Positions 36,938-45,172 of a stretch of DNA of 64,000 bases are shown here, piece after piece. Position 1 is the stretch's first letter, and the number at the start of each line of letters is the position of its first letter. The notes under the pieces were generated by a model, which saw only the letters and a list, made by a program, of their open reading frames with translations, was not told the DNA's origin and ran no database searches. The stretch lies in the NCBI RefSeq assembly GCF_001442755.1, contig NZ_CP006369.1, positions 62,001-126,000 on the forward strand. Direction: 5' to 3'. The stretch is from Aureimonas sp. AU20 (GTDB taxonomy: Bacteria; Pseudomonadota; Alphaproteobacteria; Rhizobiales; Rhizobiaceae). Position numbers and translations under genes: made by a program.

Positions 36938-37372
36938 ATGCCTTGCTGTCTCTTGGATGTTTTCTGTCTTGTTGCAACCGAGGATATCGATCCTGACCGC
37001 GCGAGCGAACTCGAACGCCAGATCGTTCGCGAGCAACGATGGACGCAGCCGATCGCGGTTCATAAGCGTGACTTCTTCGTCATGGATGGCCATCACCGGC
37101 TGACGGTGGCGCATCGTCTAGGTCTCGATCGCATCCCGGCCGTTCTCCTCGATTATGGTGAGGTGGACGTCATGGCATGGCGGAAAGGCGAGATCATCAC
37201 GCCAAGCGATATCATCGCGATGGCCCGCAGCGGGAGGCGTTTTCCCGCCAAGACCACACGGCACATCTTCGATCCCCCGCTTCCCCTCTGCGACATTCCT
37301 CTTTCGGACCTTCGTTTGGTCCGGAACGGACACGAAACGAGCGGCACGCGACCGCTCGTCGTCCGAGCCTGA
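36938..37372 (+). CDS. ParB-like serine kinase (SerK/SbnI-like)
   Basis: A 144-residue ParB-fold protein that probably phosphorylates free L-serine to O-phospho-L-serine. Seen: TEDIDPDRASELERQIV at the N-terminus, the nucleotide-site motif VMDGHHRLTVAHRLG (about 47-61; archaeal SerK has IVDGHHRW), a TW/AWRKGEI segment, and a C-terminal FPAKTTRHIF that matches SerK's SPKTTRHV motif. SbnI makes O-phosphoserine for the 2,3-diaminopropionate branch of staphyloferrin B, and the three genes that follow resemble SbnB, SbnH and SbnA. It is much shorter than SbnI and SerK (about 240-250). ATG 36938 has a GAGAAGGG site; a TTG two codons earlier is possible. Confidence 0.75.
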   Translation: MPCCLLDVFCLVATEDIDPDRASELERQIVREQRWTQPIAVHKRDFFVMDGHHRLTVAHRLGLDRIPAVLLDYGEVDVMAWRKGEIITPSDIIAMARSGRRFPAKTTRHIFDPPLPLCDIPLSDLRLVRNGHETSGTRPLVVRA

Positions 37373-37490
37373 TTTCAGGCCCTCACCAAAGCCAAGGCAA
37401 TGTCCGCTCTGCCAGCGTCCGCGTTCCTCGCGGCGAACGCCTCATCGCGCGTCGCTTGGCCCATCCATTTCGACGAGGAGGTTCTTCCCG

Positions 37491-38486
37491 ATGTCCAGCG
37501 CCTACCTGCACACGCCCGCCGTTCATGTGATCGCGCGAAGCGAATTGTCCGACATCGATATTCCGCCGGCCGAGGTCATCGCCCTTGTCGAGGACGCCTA
37601 TCGATCCTTCGCCGAAGGCGCGTCCCGCTGCCCGACGAAGATTATGATGCCGCTGCCCGAGCCCGAGCGCGACGCCGTGTCCTACACGATGCTCGGCTAT
37701 GACGGTGCGATCGAGCAGGTCGGGTTCAAGACCTCCTATCGGCAGGGAAGCGAAAGCGCCGAGAAATACTACACGACGATCAGCCTCTACGACGACACGA
37801 CCGGGCTGCCGTCCGTTTTCATGGATTGCCACCGTGTCGGCGCCTCGCGCACGCCCGCGACGACGGCCATCATCGCGAAACATTGCGCGCGGGAAGGCGC
37901 CCGCTCGGCCCTGATGATCGGCACCGGCGCGCAAGGGTTGAACACGCTTCCCTATCTCCTCACCGCGCTTCCCCAGCTCGAAACGCTGCGGCTGTTCGGA
38001 ACGCATCCCGACGGGATCGCCGCCAGCCACGAGACCCTGGCGCGCTATTTTCCCGATCGGCGGATCGAGATGGTGGACGATGTTCCCGATGCGGTCGGGC
38101 GATCCGACATCGTGGTGGTCGCATCGGGCCGCGCGGCGCATCCCAAGGTCAGAACGAGCTGGCTCCCGCCCGGCGGGCTTCTCGTCTCGGTCGCAAGCAA
38201 GGGGCTGGAGGCCGGCGCGCTGCATGAGGCCGACTACGCGATCGCGACCAGCGAAGGGCAGTTGGGCGTCACGGGCAAGCGCCTCGCCGGCCCGGACGGC
38301 ATCGCCCGGATCGACGCCGAGCTGCCCGACATCGTCGCAGGCCGCAAGCCGGGTCGCCGGTCGGCGGAAGATCGCGTCTTCGCCTTTTCCAGCGGCATGA
38401 TCATCACCGACATTCCCGTCGCCCACGCCCTGGCGACCCGCGCCATTTCGGCGGGGCGCGGCCGGAGGATCGAACTGTGGACCTGA
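37491..38486 (+). CDS. Ornithine cyclodeaminase family dehydrogenase (SbnB-like)
   Basis: NAD-dependent enzyme of 331 residues in the ornithine cyclodeaminase/mu-crystallin family. Landmarks: VEDAYRSFAEG (about 30-40), GFKTSY, GLPSVFMDCHRVGASRTPATTA (substrate and hydride region, quoted in part), nucleotide-binding MIGTGAQGLNTLPYL, and VASGRAAHPKV. In staphyloferrin B synthesis SbnB oxidatively splits N-(1-amino-1-carboxy-2-ethyl)glutamate into 2,3-diaminopropionate and 2-oxoglutarate. SbnA- and SbnH-like genes follow, so this is the likely role. Start at ATG 37491 with GAGGAGG upstream. Ends overlapping the decarboxylase gene by 10 nt. Alternative: true ornithine or lysine cyclodeaminase. 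Confidence 0.85.
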   Translation: MSSAYLHTPAVHVIARSELSDIDIPPAEVIALVEDAYRSFAEGASRCPTKIMMPLPEPERDAVSYTMLGYDGAIEQVGFKTSYRQGSESAEKYYTTISLYDDTTGLPSVFMDCHRVGASRTPATTAIIAKHCAREGARSALMIGTGAQGLNTLPYLLTALPQLETLRLFGTHPDGIAASHETLARYFPDRRIEMVDDVPDAVGRSDIVVVASGRAAHPKVRTSWLPPGGLLVSVASKGLEAGALHEADYAIATSEGQLGVTGKRLAGPDGIARIDAELPDIVAGRKPGRRSAEDRVFAFSSGMIITDIPVAHALATRAISAGRGRRIELWT

Positions 38487-39811
38487 CCCCCGTTCTTCAG
38501 GCGCGCGAAGCTCCTTGGGCGAAAGCCGCGCGCCAGGACACAGCCCTGCTCGATGCCATCGCCCACGCCGTCGCCGGGCCGTTCCATCTGATCTATCCCG
38601 AGCGGTTCGCGGAAAATCTCGGTGCCTTCCAAAGCGTGCTGCGCGACCATGGCGTCCGGGGCAGCGTTTACTTCGGCAAGAAGGCCAACAAGGCCGGCGC
38701 CTGGCTTCGCGAGGTCGCGCGCCTTGGTGGTTCGGTCGATGTCGCGAGCGTGCCGGAACTCGTCCACTGTCTCGCCAACGGCATCCGGGGCGAGGACAGC
38801 GGCGTGACCGGAGCGGCCAAGAGCGACGATCTTCTCTGGCTCGCGGCGCGCCATGGCTGCACCCTCGCCATCGACGCGCTGGACGAGCTCGATCGGGCCA
38901 CGGCCATCGCTGGAGGCGATCCGCCGCTGCGCATCCTGCTGCGCGTGCTTCCACCGAACAATCCCGACAGCCGGTTCGGCCTTAGCGAACGCGATCTTGA
39001 AGCGGCGCTGACGCGCTGTGCCGACTGCCGGGACAGGATCGAGATGCGCGGCTTCTCCTTCCATCTCGACGGCTATGCGGTCGCGCCCCGCGCAGAGCTC
39101 GCCGCCGCGCTGGTGGACCGGTGCCTCGACGCCCGCGAGCGCGGCTTTCCGGCCTCGGCGATCTCGATCGGGGGCGGCTTCGCCTGCGCCTATCTCGAAG
39201 AGGGCGACTGGCGCTCGTTCCAAGAGTCGCTCGATCCCTCGCAGTTTCACGCCGGCAAGCGCTTCGATCGCTTCTACCCTTACTTTCAGGCGCCGACCGG
39301 CGCGGCCATGCTGGAGGCGATCCTGCAAAGCCCGGCCGGGGCCGCGTCCCTGGCGGCCCGGCTTTCGGCGGCGGGGATCGACCTTTATCTCGAGCCCGGC
39401 CGGGCGCTTCTGGACGGCGCCGGCATGAGCGTCTTTCCCGTGCAGGGCTTCAAGCGCAACGACGCGCACGGAATCGTCACCGTCGCCGGCCTCAGCATGA
39501 GCCTGTCCGAGCAATGGAAGGGCAGCGAATACCTACCGACGCCGATCCTCGTGCAGCGCGGCCCGGCGCGGGAGCAGACGCCGGTCCAGGCGGCCGTCGG
39601 CGGATCGAGCTGCATGGAATACGACGTCCTGACTTGGCGAAAAGTCCTTTTTCCCGCCGTGCCCCGCCATGGCGACCTTCTCGTCTATCCCAACACAGCC
39701 GGCTATCAGATGGACAAGAACGAGAGCGAATTCCACCAACTCCCCCTGCCGCCCAAGATCGTCCTGACGGAGCAGGACGGGCGCTTTCTCTGGAGGACGG
39801 ACGAGCGATGA
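38477..39811 (+). CDS. PLP-dependent decarboxylase (SbnH-like, DapDC/Orn-DC group IV)
   Basis: Alanine-racemase-fold decarboxylase of 444 residues. PLP lysine in YFGKKANKAGA (about residue 69), HLDGY (in place of HVGSG), the phosphate-binding SIGGGFACAY, EPGRALLDGAG, and from the partner subunit GGSSCMEYDVL (catalytic Cys) plus NTAGYQMD. The family acts on D- or L-amino acids; SbnH decarboxylates citryl-diaminopropionate to an ethylenediamine unit. Here, without a citrate ligase, it may act on diaminopropionate itself or on the SbnA product. GTG start overlaps the previous gene. The 3' end overlaps the cysteine-synthase-like gene (ATGA). Confidence 0.88.
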   Translation: MDLTPVLQAREAPWAKAARQDTALLDAIAHAVAGPFHLIYPERFAENLGAFQSVLRDHGVRGSVYFGKKANKAGAWLREVARLGGSVDVASVPELVHCLANGIRGEDSGVTGAAKSDDLLWLAARHGCTLAIDALDELDRATAIAGGDPPLRILLRVLPPNNPDSRFGLSERDLEAALTRCADCRDRIEMRGFSFHLDGYAVAPRAELAAALVDRCLDARERGFPASAISIGGGFACAYLEEGDWRSFQESLDPSQFHAGKRFDRFYPYFQAPTGAAMLEAILQSPAGAASLAARLSAAGIDLYLEPGRALLDGAGMSVFPVQGFKRNDAHGIVTVAGLSMSLSEQWKGSEYLPTPILVQRGPAREQTPVQAAVGGSSCMEYDVLTWRKVLFPAVPRHGDLLVYPNTAGYQMDKNESEFHQLPLPPKIVLTEQDGRFLWRTDER

Positions 39812-40872
39812 GCCTGACATCCATGAAGAGCGAGCGCGTGGCCGCAAACGCGGCGGAGCTGATCGGCCGAACGCCGCTTCTGGAACTGACGCGCACGGGA
39901 GCGGGTAGCCGCCTGCTTCTGAAGCTCGAGCAGTTCAACCCGACGGGATCGACCAAGGTCCGCATGGCGAGCGAGATGATCCTCGCGGCGGAACGGTCGG
40001 GCGCGCTGAAGCCCGGCGGAACCATCGTCGAGCCGACCTCGGGCAACACGGGAACGGGCCTTGCCCTCGTCGCGATCGAACGGGGCTACCGCTTCATCGC
40101 CGTGGTCGATCACCACGCATCGAAGGACAAGCTGCGCGCGATGCAGGCGATGGGCGCCCATCTCGTCGTGGTGGGCGGCAACGGCGAAGGGCCGAGCACG
40201 GTGGAGCGACGCCGCGTCGCCGGCGAGATCGCGCGCGACACGGGCGCCTTCTGGCCCGATCAGCATCACAACCCCAACAACAATGCCGGCTATGCCACTC
40301 TCGCGGCCGAGCTGCTGGAGGATCTTGCGGGCGACGTCGACTATCTCGTCGGCGCGGTCGGGACGGGCGGCACGCTGTGCGGCACCGTCCGCGCCCTGCG
40401 CGAGCGGGGATCGGCCGTCACCAGCATCGGCGTGGAGCCCAAAGGCTCGATCATCTTCGGTGGCCCCGGCGGCAAGTATTGGCAGACGGGTGCGGGCGCG
40501 CCCGCGGGCTTCACGGTCGGGCCGAACGTCGTGCACGCGCTGATCGACGAGGGCGTGACCGTCTGCGACATGGACGCTTTCACCACGGCGCGGGGCGTGG
40601 CGCGGCGCACGGGTCTCCTCGTCGGCGGAACGGCGGGCGCCGCGATCTTCATCGCCTTGAAGCGGCTGGCCGTGGTGGAGCCGGGCAGCACGATGGTCGT
40701 GCTGGTCTGCGATGCCGGCGAGAAATATCTCGACACGCTGTATGACGACGCCTGGCTGAGGGAGCGGGGCCTTCTGAACGAGCCGGCCCATCAGCGTCTC
40801 CACCGCCTGCTGGCGGCCTTCGAGGAATCGCGGCGGCTCGCGGCGATCGACCACGCGCGGACGGGAACGTGA
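39808..40872 (+). CDS. Cysteine synthase family PLP enzyme (SbnA-like)
   Basis: Fold-type II PLP enzyme of 354 residues. PLP Lys in FNPTGSTKVRMA (about K50; the usual CysK has PxGSxKDR), the substrate loop TSGNTGTGLAL and the phosphate-binding GTGGTLCGT. A 'PTGSTKVR' reading and the insert VDHHASKDKLRAM match SbnA-type rather than housekeeping CysK. SbnA joins O-phosphoserine with glutamate to give the precursor of 2,3-diaminopropionate. The upstream serine kinase would supply the phosphoserine. The extra ~35-residue C-terminal helix (LHRLLAAFEESRRLAAIDHA) is longer than in CysK. Overlaps both neighbours, GTGA at its 3' end. Confidence 0.88.
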   Translation: MSLTSMKSERVAANAAELIGRTPLLELTRTGAGSRLLLKLEQFNPTGSTKVRMASEMILAAERSGALKPGGTIVEPTSGNTGTGLALVAIERGYRFIAVVDHHASKDKLRAMQAMGAHLVVVGGNGEGPSTVERRRVAGEIARDTGAFWPDQHHNPNNNAGYATLAAELLEDLAGDVDYLVGAVGTGGTLCGTVRALRERGSAVTSIGVEPKGSIIFGGPGGKYWQTGAGAPAGFTVGPNVVHALIDEGVTVCDMDAFTTARGVARRTGLLVGGTAGAAIFIALKRLAVVEPGSTMVVLVCDAGEKYLDTLYDDAWLRERGLLNEPAHQRLHRLLAAFEESRRLAAIDHARTGT

Positions 40873-42287
40873 CACCGATGTCCTCCACCTCCTCCCGCTA
40901 CCGCGAGATCATCCGGCTCTCCGCGCCGATCGCCGGCATCCAGTTCGCGCAGGTCGCGCTGACCACGGTCGATCTTCTGATGATGGGCCTTCTCGGCCTC
41001 GGCGCGGTGGCCGCAGGCGGCCTCGGGCTCCTTCTCTACAACCAGCTGCGCACGATGGGCGTCGGCATGGTGACGGGGGTCGGCAATCTCGTCGCGGGCG
41101 CGGTCGGCCGCGCCGAAAAGCGCGGCGGATCGGCCGCCATCGACGCGCAGGGGCGCGAGGAGATTCGCGATCTCGTCCGCGCGTCGCTGCTGATCGCGAC
41201 CGCGACGGGCCTCGCGGCGGGCGTCCTTCTCGTCGCGCTCGGCCATGCTCTGCCCCTTCTCGGGCAGGACGCGGGCGTGGCGGCGATGGCGCGGCCGATC
41301 ATGCTGGCGCTCGCGCCGGGGCTGGTGCCCATGCTCTGGATGAACGTCCTGCGCCAGTTCGCCGTGGGCATGCGCAGGCCCGGCTCGCTGCTCGCGGTGA
41401 CGCTGGTCTCGATCGGCGTCAACGCGCTTCTCAACGCCGTCTTCATCTATGGCTGGCTCGGGTTTCCGAAGCTCGGGCTCGCCGGCATCGGCCTCTCCAC
41501 CACGCTGGTTCAGCTCTGGACCCTCGCGGTCTATTGGCGGATGGTCCGGCGCGACGCGGCGATGCGCGACCTGCTCGCCCTCGACGCCTGGCGCGCCCGT
41601 CGGGAGACGGTGATGCGCATCGCACGCATGGGCACGCCGATCGCGCTGACCTACGGGTCGGAAGCGGCCATCACCTCGATCGCCTCGCTCTTCATGGGCA
41701 CGTTCGGCCCCGTCGCGCTGGCTGCGTCCAACGTGGTCAACCAGCTCGCCTATATCGTCTATCAGGCCAATATCGGCCTTTCGCACGGCACCTCGATCCT
41801 GGTCAGCCGGGCGCTGGGGCGGGGCGAGCGGGACGAGATCGGCCGGATCGGCGTGCAGGCGCTCGCCATCAGCCTCGCGCTCATGAGCGCGATCGGCCTC
41901 CTCTACGTCCTCGCGCCGCAGGCGGTGCTTCTGCCCTTTCTCGGGGAGCGGGGCGACGGCGCGGTGCTGGCGGTCGCCTCGACGCTGCTCTGGTTCGCCA
42001 TCGCGCACCAGATATTCAAGGGCTCGCAGAACATCTGCGTCGGCCTCCTGCGCGGGCTTGGCAACACCAAGGCGGGCCTCGTCAACACGCTGATCGGCTA
42101 TTGGCTGATCGGCATCCCGGCCATGGCCTTCTGCGCCTATGCGACGGGATGGGGCGCCTATGGCGTCTGGTTCGGCCTGTGCCTCGGCTTCGGGGCGACC
42201 AGCCTCCTTCTGTGGCTGCGTTTCACGGTGGAACTGCGCCGCCTCGCGGCCGCTCACGCCGGGGGAGAAGGCGTCCCGGCGGCCTGA
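40869..42287 (+). CDS. MATE family efflux transporter
   Basis: Twelve-helix Na+/H+-driven exporter of 472 residues (NorM-like): start YREIIRLSAPIAGIQFAQVALTTVD (quoted in part), mid-repeat LARMGTPIALTYGSEAAI, here reading IARMGTPIALTYGSEA, and VSRALGRGERDEIGRI. It is translationally coupled to the SbnA-like gene (GTGA), placing an exporter at the end of the biosynthetic operon. The obvious role is secretion of the small metallophore made by the preceding enzymes. Its 3' end overlaps the convergent ABC ATPase gene by 34 nt. Confidence 0.9.
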   Translation: MTPMSSTSSRYREIIRLSAPIAGIQFAQVALTTVDLLMMGLLGLGAVAAGGLGLLLYNQLRTMGVGMVTGVGNLVAGAVGRAEKRGGSAAIDAQGREEIRDLVRASLLIATATGLAAGVLLVALGHALPLLGQDAGVAAMARPIMLALAPGLVPMLWMNVLRQFAVGMRRPGSLLAVTLVSIGVNALLNAVFIYGWLGFPKLGLAGIGLSTTLVQLWTLAVYWRMVRRDAAMRDLLALDAWRARRETVMRIARMGTPIALTYGSEAAITSIASLFMGTFGPVALAASNVVNQLAYIVYQANIGLSHGTSILVSRALGRGERDEIGRIGVQALAISLALMSAIGLLYVLAPQAVLLPFLGERGDGAVLAVASTLLWFAIAHQIFKGSQNICVGLLRGLGNTKAGLVNTLIGYWLIGIPAMAFCAYATGWGAYGVWFGLCLGFGATSLLLWLRFTVELRRLAAAHAGGEGVPAA

Positions 42288-43090
42288 GGCGCGACACGCA
42301 CAGAGCCATGCCGCCGCAGGAGATCGACATCGAAATGCGGGGGCGCGTCGGGGGCCAGATCCACGAAGCGTCCCTGCACGCGGAACACGCGCTCGATCAG
42401 CCCGCTGGCCGCGAGCGCCCCCGGCTCGCCGTCGAAGACGCGGCGCCCCGCTTCCAAGACGCTGATCCGATCGGCCACCGACAGGGCCTGGTTGAGATCG
42501 TGGATCGCCATGACGACCGCGACCCCGCGCTCGCGGCTGAGCCGATACACGAGATCGAGAAGCTCCACCTGATGGCCGATGTCCAGGAAGGTCGTCGGCT
42601 CGTCCAGAAACAGGATGCGCGCTTCCTGCGCGAGCGCGGCGGAAATCCAGGCGCGCTGCCGCTCGCCGCCCGAAAGATCGCTCAAGGGACGCTGGGAAAA
42701 GCGCGCGAGCCCGGTGCATTCCAGCGCCCAGGCGATCGCCGCCTCGTCGCCCTCGCCGTAGGTCCTGAACAGGCCGACATGGGCGAAGCGCCCCTGCCGC
42801 ACGAGCTGCCCGACCGTCATCTCGTCGGGCGCCACCGGCTGCTGGGGCAGGAAGGCAAGCCGGCGCGCCAGATCCCGCCGCCCCATGGCGAAGACGGAAC
42901 GACCTTCGATCTCCACCCGGCCGCCGGCTGCCCGCACGAGCCCGGCCAGCGCCTGAAGCGCCGTGCTCTTGCCCGAGCCGTTGGGGCCGATCAGCGCCCG
43001 AACCTCGCCGGGTTCGAGCTGGAGGGAAAATCCGCTGAGCGCCGTTCTCTGGCCATAGCGGACGGTGAGGTCGCAAGCGTTGAGGATCAT
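42254..43090 (-). CDS. FecE/FepC-type ABC ATPase (metallophore uptake)
   Basis: ATPase of 278 residues for a BtuCD/FecCDE class importer. Walker A GPNGSGKST, Q-loop LPQQPVAPDEMTVGQLV (typical FepC YLPQ with GRFAH following), signature LSGGERQR, Walker B ARILFLDEPTTFLD, H-loop MAIHDLNQA. It energises the two permeases encoded just upstream. 3' end overlaps the MATE gene on the other strand. Confidence 0.95.
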   Translation of the reverse strand: MILNACDLTVRYGQRTALSGFSLQLEPGEVRALIGPNGSGKSTALQALAGLVRAAGGRVEIEGRSVFAMGRRDLARRLAFLPQQPVAPDEMTVGQLVRQGRFAHVGLFRTYGEGDEAAIAWALECTGLARFSQRPLSDLSGGERQRAWISAALAQEARILFLDEPTTFLDIGHQVELLDLVYRLSRERGVAVVMAIHDLNQALSVADRISVLEAGRRVFDGEPGALAASGLIERVFRVQGRFVDLAPDAPPHFDVDLLRRHGSVRVAPQAAGTPSPPA

Positions 43091-43097
43091 GGGTCGC

Positions 43098-44144
43098 TCA
43101 TGGCGTTCGACGTAGAAGGACGATCAGCAGCGGCACGCCGCACAAGGCGGTGACGACGCCGATCGGGATTTCGTCGGCCCGGCCGAGAAGGCGGCCGAGG
43201 AGGTCGCAGAAGGTGACCGTGCTCGCGCCGAGCACCACCGTCAGCGGCAGCACGAGCGGGAAATGCCCGCGCGCCAGCCGGCGGGCGAGATGGGGCACGA
43301 TCAGCCCGACGAAGACGATGGGCCCCACCGCGCCGACCGCGCTCGCGGCAAGCGCGCAGGACACCAGCAGCACCAGCGAGAAGCTCCTGGCGTAGGCGAG
43401 GCCGAAGGAGCGCGCGACGGCGGGTTCGAAGCGCAGGAGTTCGAGCGGGCGCCGCAAGAGCGGCAGGACCGCCAACCCCGCGAGCGTGAAGGGCGCGAGG
43501 AAGACGGCGTGTTCCCAGCGCCGCGCGTAGAGGCTACCCGACAGCCATTCGAGCAGGACCTCCATCCGCGTCGAGCCCCAGCCCGCCACGATCCCCAACG
43601 CCACGGCCTGCAACAGCGCGCCCATCGCGACGCCGCAAAGCGTCAGCCGCAGGGCTCCGAGATCGTGGCGCAGGGTCATGAGATAGATGAAACCGCCGGC
43701 CGCGAGCCCGCCCAGCATTCCCACCGCCGGGAGCCAGGACAAGGGAAGCTCGACCACGGTGTTGGAGCCGGGATCGTGGCTGTAGACCGCGATCATCAGG
43801 AACAGGGTGACCGCGAGCGTCGCCCCTTGCGACACGCCCATCAGGGACGGATCGGCCAGCGGATTGCGGGTGATGGTCTGGAGCAGGAAACCGGCGGTGG
43901 CGAGCTGCATCCCGGCCAGCATGCCCGTCACGATCCGGGGCAGGCGGATGTCGAGGATGATCGAGCGCGCTCCGGCGCTCCCGCCCCCGGCCAGAACGTC
44001 AGCGACATCGCGCAAGGGCAGGTCCGCGACGCCGAAGAGCACCGCGACGAGCGGGGCGGCCAGCGTCAGGCCGACCAGCGCCGGCAAGAGCCAGCGTGCC
44101 GGCGGGCGGGCGGCGAGCGAGGGTGCCAGCGGCGTCATCGGCAT
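43098..44144 (-). CDS. FecCD family metallophore ABC permease (second)
   Basis: Ten-helix permease of 348 residues. FecCD landmarks: LRLPRIVTGMLAGMQLATAGFLLQ (shown here in part as RLPRIVTGMLAG), QTITRNPLADPSLMGVSQGA, and IVFVGLIVPHLARRL, the coupling segment, followed by GRADEIPIGVVTAL. Pairs with the permease encoded immediately upstream to form the membrane channel. ATG 44144 overlaps the stop of that gene by 10 nt; a second ATG at 44138 forms an exact ATGA overlap. Confidence 0.93.
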   Translation of the reverse strand: MPMTPLAPSLAARPPARWLLPALVGLTLAAPLVAVLFGVADLPLRDVADVLAGGGSAGARSIILDIRLPRIVTGMLAGMQLATAGFLLQTITRNPLADPSLMGVSQGATLAVTLFLMIAVYSHDPGSNTVVELPLSWLPAVGMLGGLAAGGFIYLMTLRHDLGALRLTLCGVAMGALLQAVALGIVAGWGSTRMEVLLEWLSGSLYARRWEHAVFLAPFTLAGLAVLPLLRRPLELLRFEPAVARSFGLAYARSFSLVLLVSCALAASAVGAVGPIVFVGLIVPHLARRLARGHFPLVLPLTVVLGASTVTFCDLLGRLLGRADEIPIGVVTALCGVPLLIVLLRRTP

Positions 44145-45172
44145 GCCTCGACAGCCAGGGCGCGCGGGCGCTGAACGAGATACAGAAAGACCGGACCGCC
44201 GATCAGCGCGGTGACGAGGCCGACCGGCAGTTCGCGCGGCGCCGCGATGCTGCGGGCGATCAGATCGGCGAGCACTGTCGTCAAACCGCCGATCGCGGCG
44301 GCGAGCGTCATGGCCCATCCCGATCCGGGCGGGCGAAGAAGCCGGGCGATATGCGGCGCGGCAAGGCCCACAAAGGCGATGGGACCGGCGACCGGCACGA
44401 TGCCGGCGACCGGCAGCACGGCGAGAAAGAGCACGAGGGGCCGCCAGAGCGCCAGCCTCAGGCCCATGCCCATGGCCGCGCCCTCGCTTAAGGAAAGAAG
44501 ATCCACGACGCGGTGGATCGACAGGGCGCCCGCCAGCGCAACCGCCACGAAAGGTGTCATGGCGGCGAGCTGCGGCCAGGACCGGCCCTGCAATCCGCCC
44601 GCCAGCCAAAACAGGAGCGAGGGAACCTGCGGGCCGCTCAGAAGCAGGACATAGGTCGTGACGGCATGGAGAAAGAGGGACACGCTCATGCCGCCGAGCG
44701 CCAGATGCAGCGGGCTTGCCATCCGCCCCGAGGCGATCAGGAAAGTCGCCGAGGCCGCGGCCATGCCGCCCGCGAAACCCACCAGTGGATACCAGACCGA
44801 CGAAAGGGCAGGCCAGAACACGAACGCGGCGACGATCGGGGCCACCGCGCCGGCGCTGACGCCCGTGAGACCCGGCCCGGCGAGCGGATTGCGCGTCAGC
44901 GCCTGAAGCAGAAAGCCGGCCAGCGCCAGCCCCGCCCCGGCCAGAAAGGCCGCGAGGCTGCGCGGCAGGCGCAGCGTCCAGACCAGGATCGTGTCGACGC
45001 GCCCCGCTTTCGAGACAAGCGCGTCGAGCACGGTGCCGGAGGGCAGCGTGCGATCGCCGATCGCCAGCCCGCCGGCGATCGCCAGCGCGGCCAGCACGAG
45101 GAGAAGGCCGGTCAGGACCGGCATCCGAAGCGCCTCGCCGCGCGGCGGCGAGGCTGCGCGGCGGGTTGTCAT
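44135..45172 (-). CDS. FecCD family metallophore ABC permease (first)
   Basis: Permease of 345 residues, paralogous to the next gene: LRLPRSLAAFLAGAGLALAG, ALTRNPLAGPGLTGVSAGA, IAFVGLAAPHIARLL and PRELPVGLVTALIGGPVF. ATG 45172 overlaps the stop of the binding-protein gene (ATGA), so binding protein, two permeases and ATPase form one four-gene minus-strand operon. Sequence alone cannot tell iron-siderophore from heme, B12 or other metal chelates. Confidence 0.94.
   Translation of the reverse strand: MTTRRAASPPRGEALRMPVLTGLLLVLAALAIAGGLAIGDRTLPSGTVLDALVSKAGRVDTILVWTLRLPRSLAAFLAGAGLALAGFLLQALTRNPLAGPGLTGVSAGAVAPIVAAFVFWPALSSVWYPLVGFAGGMAAASATFLIASGRMASPLHLALGGMSVSLFLHAVTTYVLLLSGPQVPSLLFWLAGGLQGRSWPQLAAMTPFVAVALAGALSIHRVVDLLSLSEGAAMGMGLRLALWRPLVLFLAVLPVAGIVPVAGPIAFVGLAAPHIARLLRPPGSGWAMTLAAAIGGLTTVLADLIARSIAAPRELPVGLVTALIGGPVFLYLVQRPRALAVEACR

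Noticed and set aside
36938..40872. Simple staphyloferrin B biosynthesis cluster.
   Set aside because: The three citrate/diaminopropionate ligases (SbnC, SbnE, SbnF type) are absent from the window, so only the amino-acid branch can be claimed.
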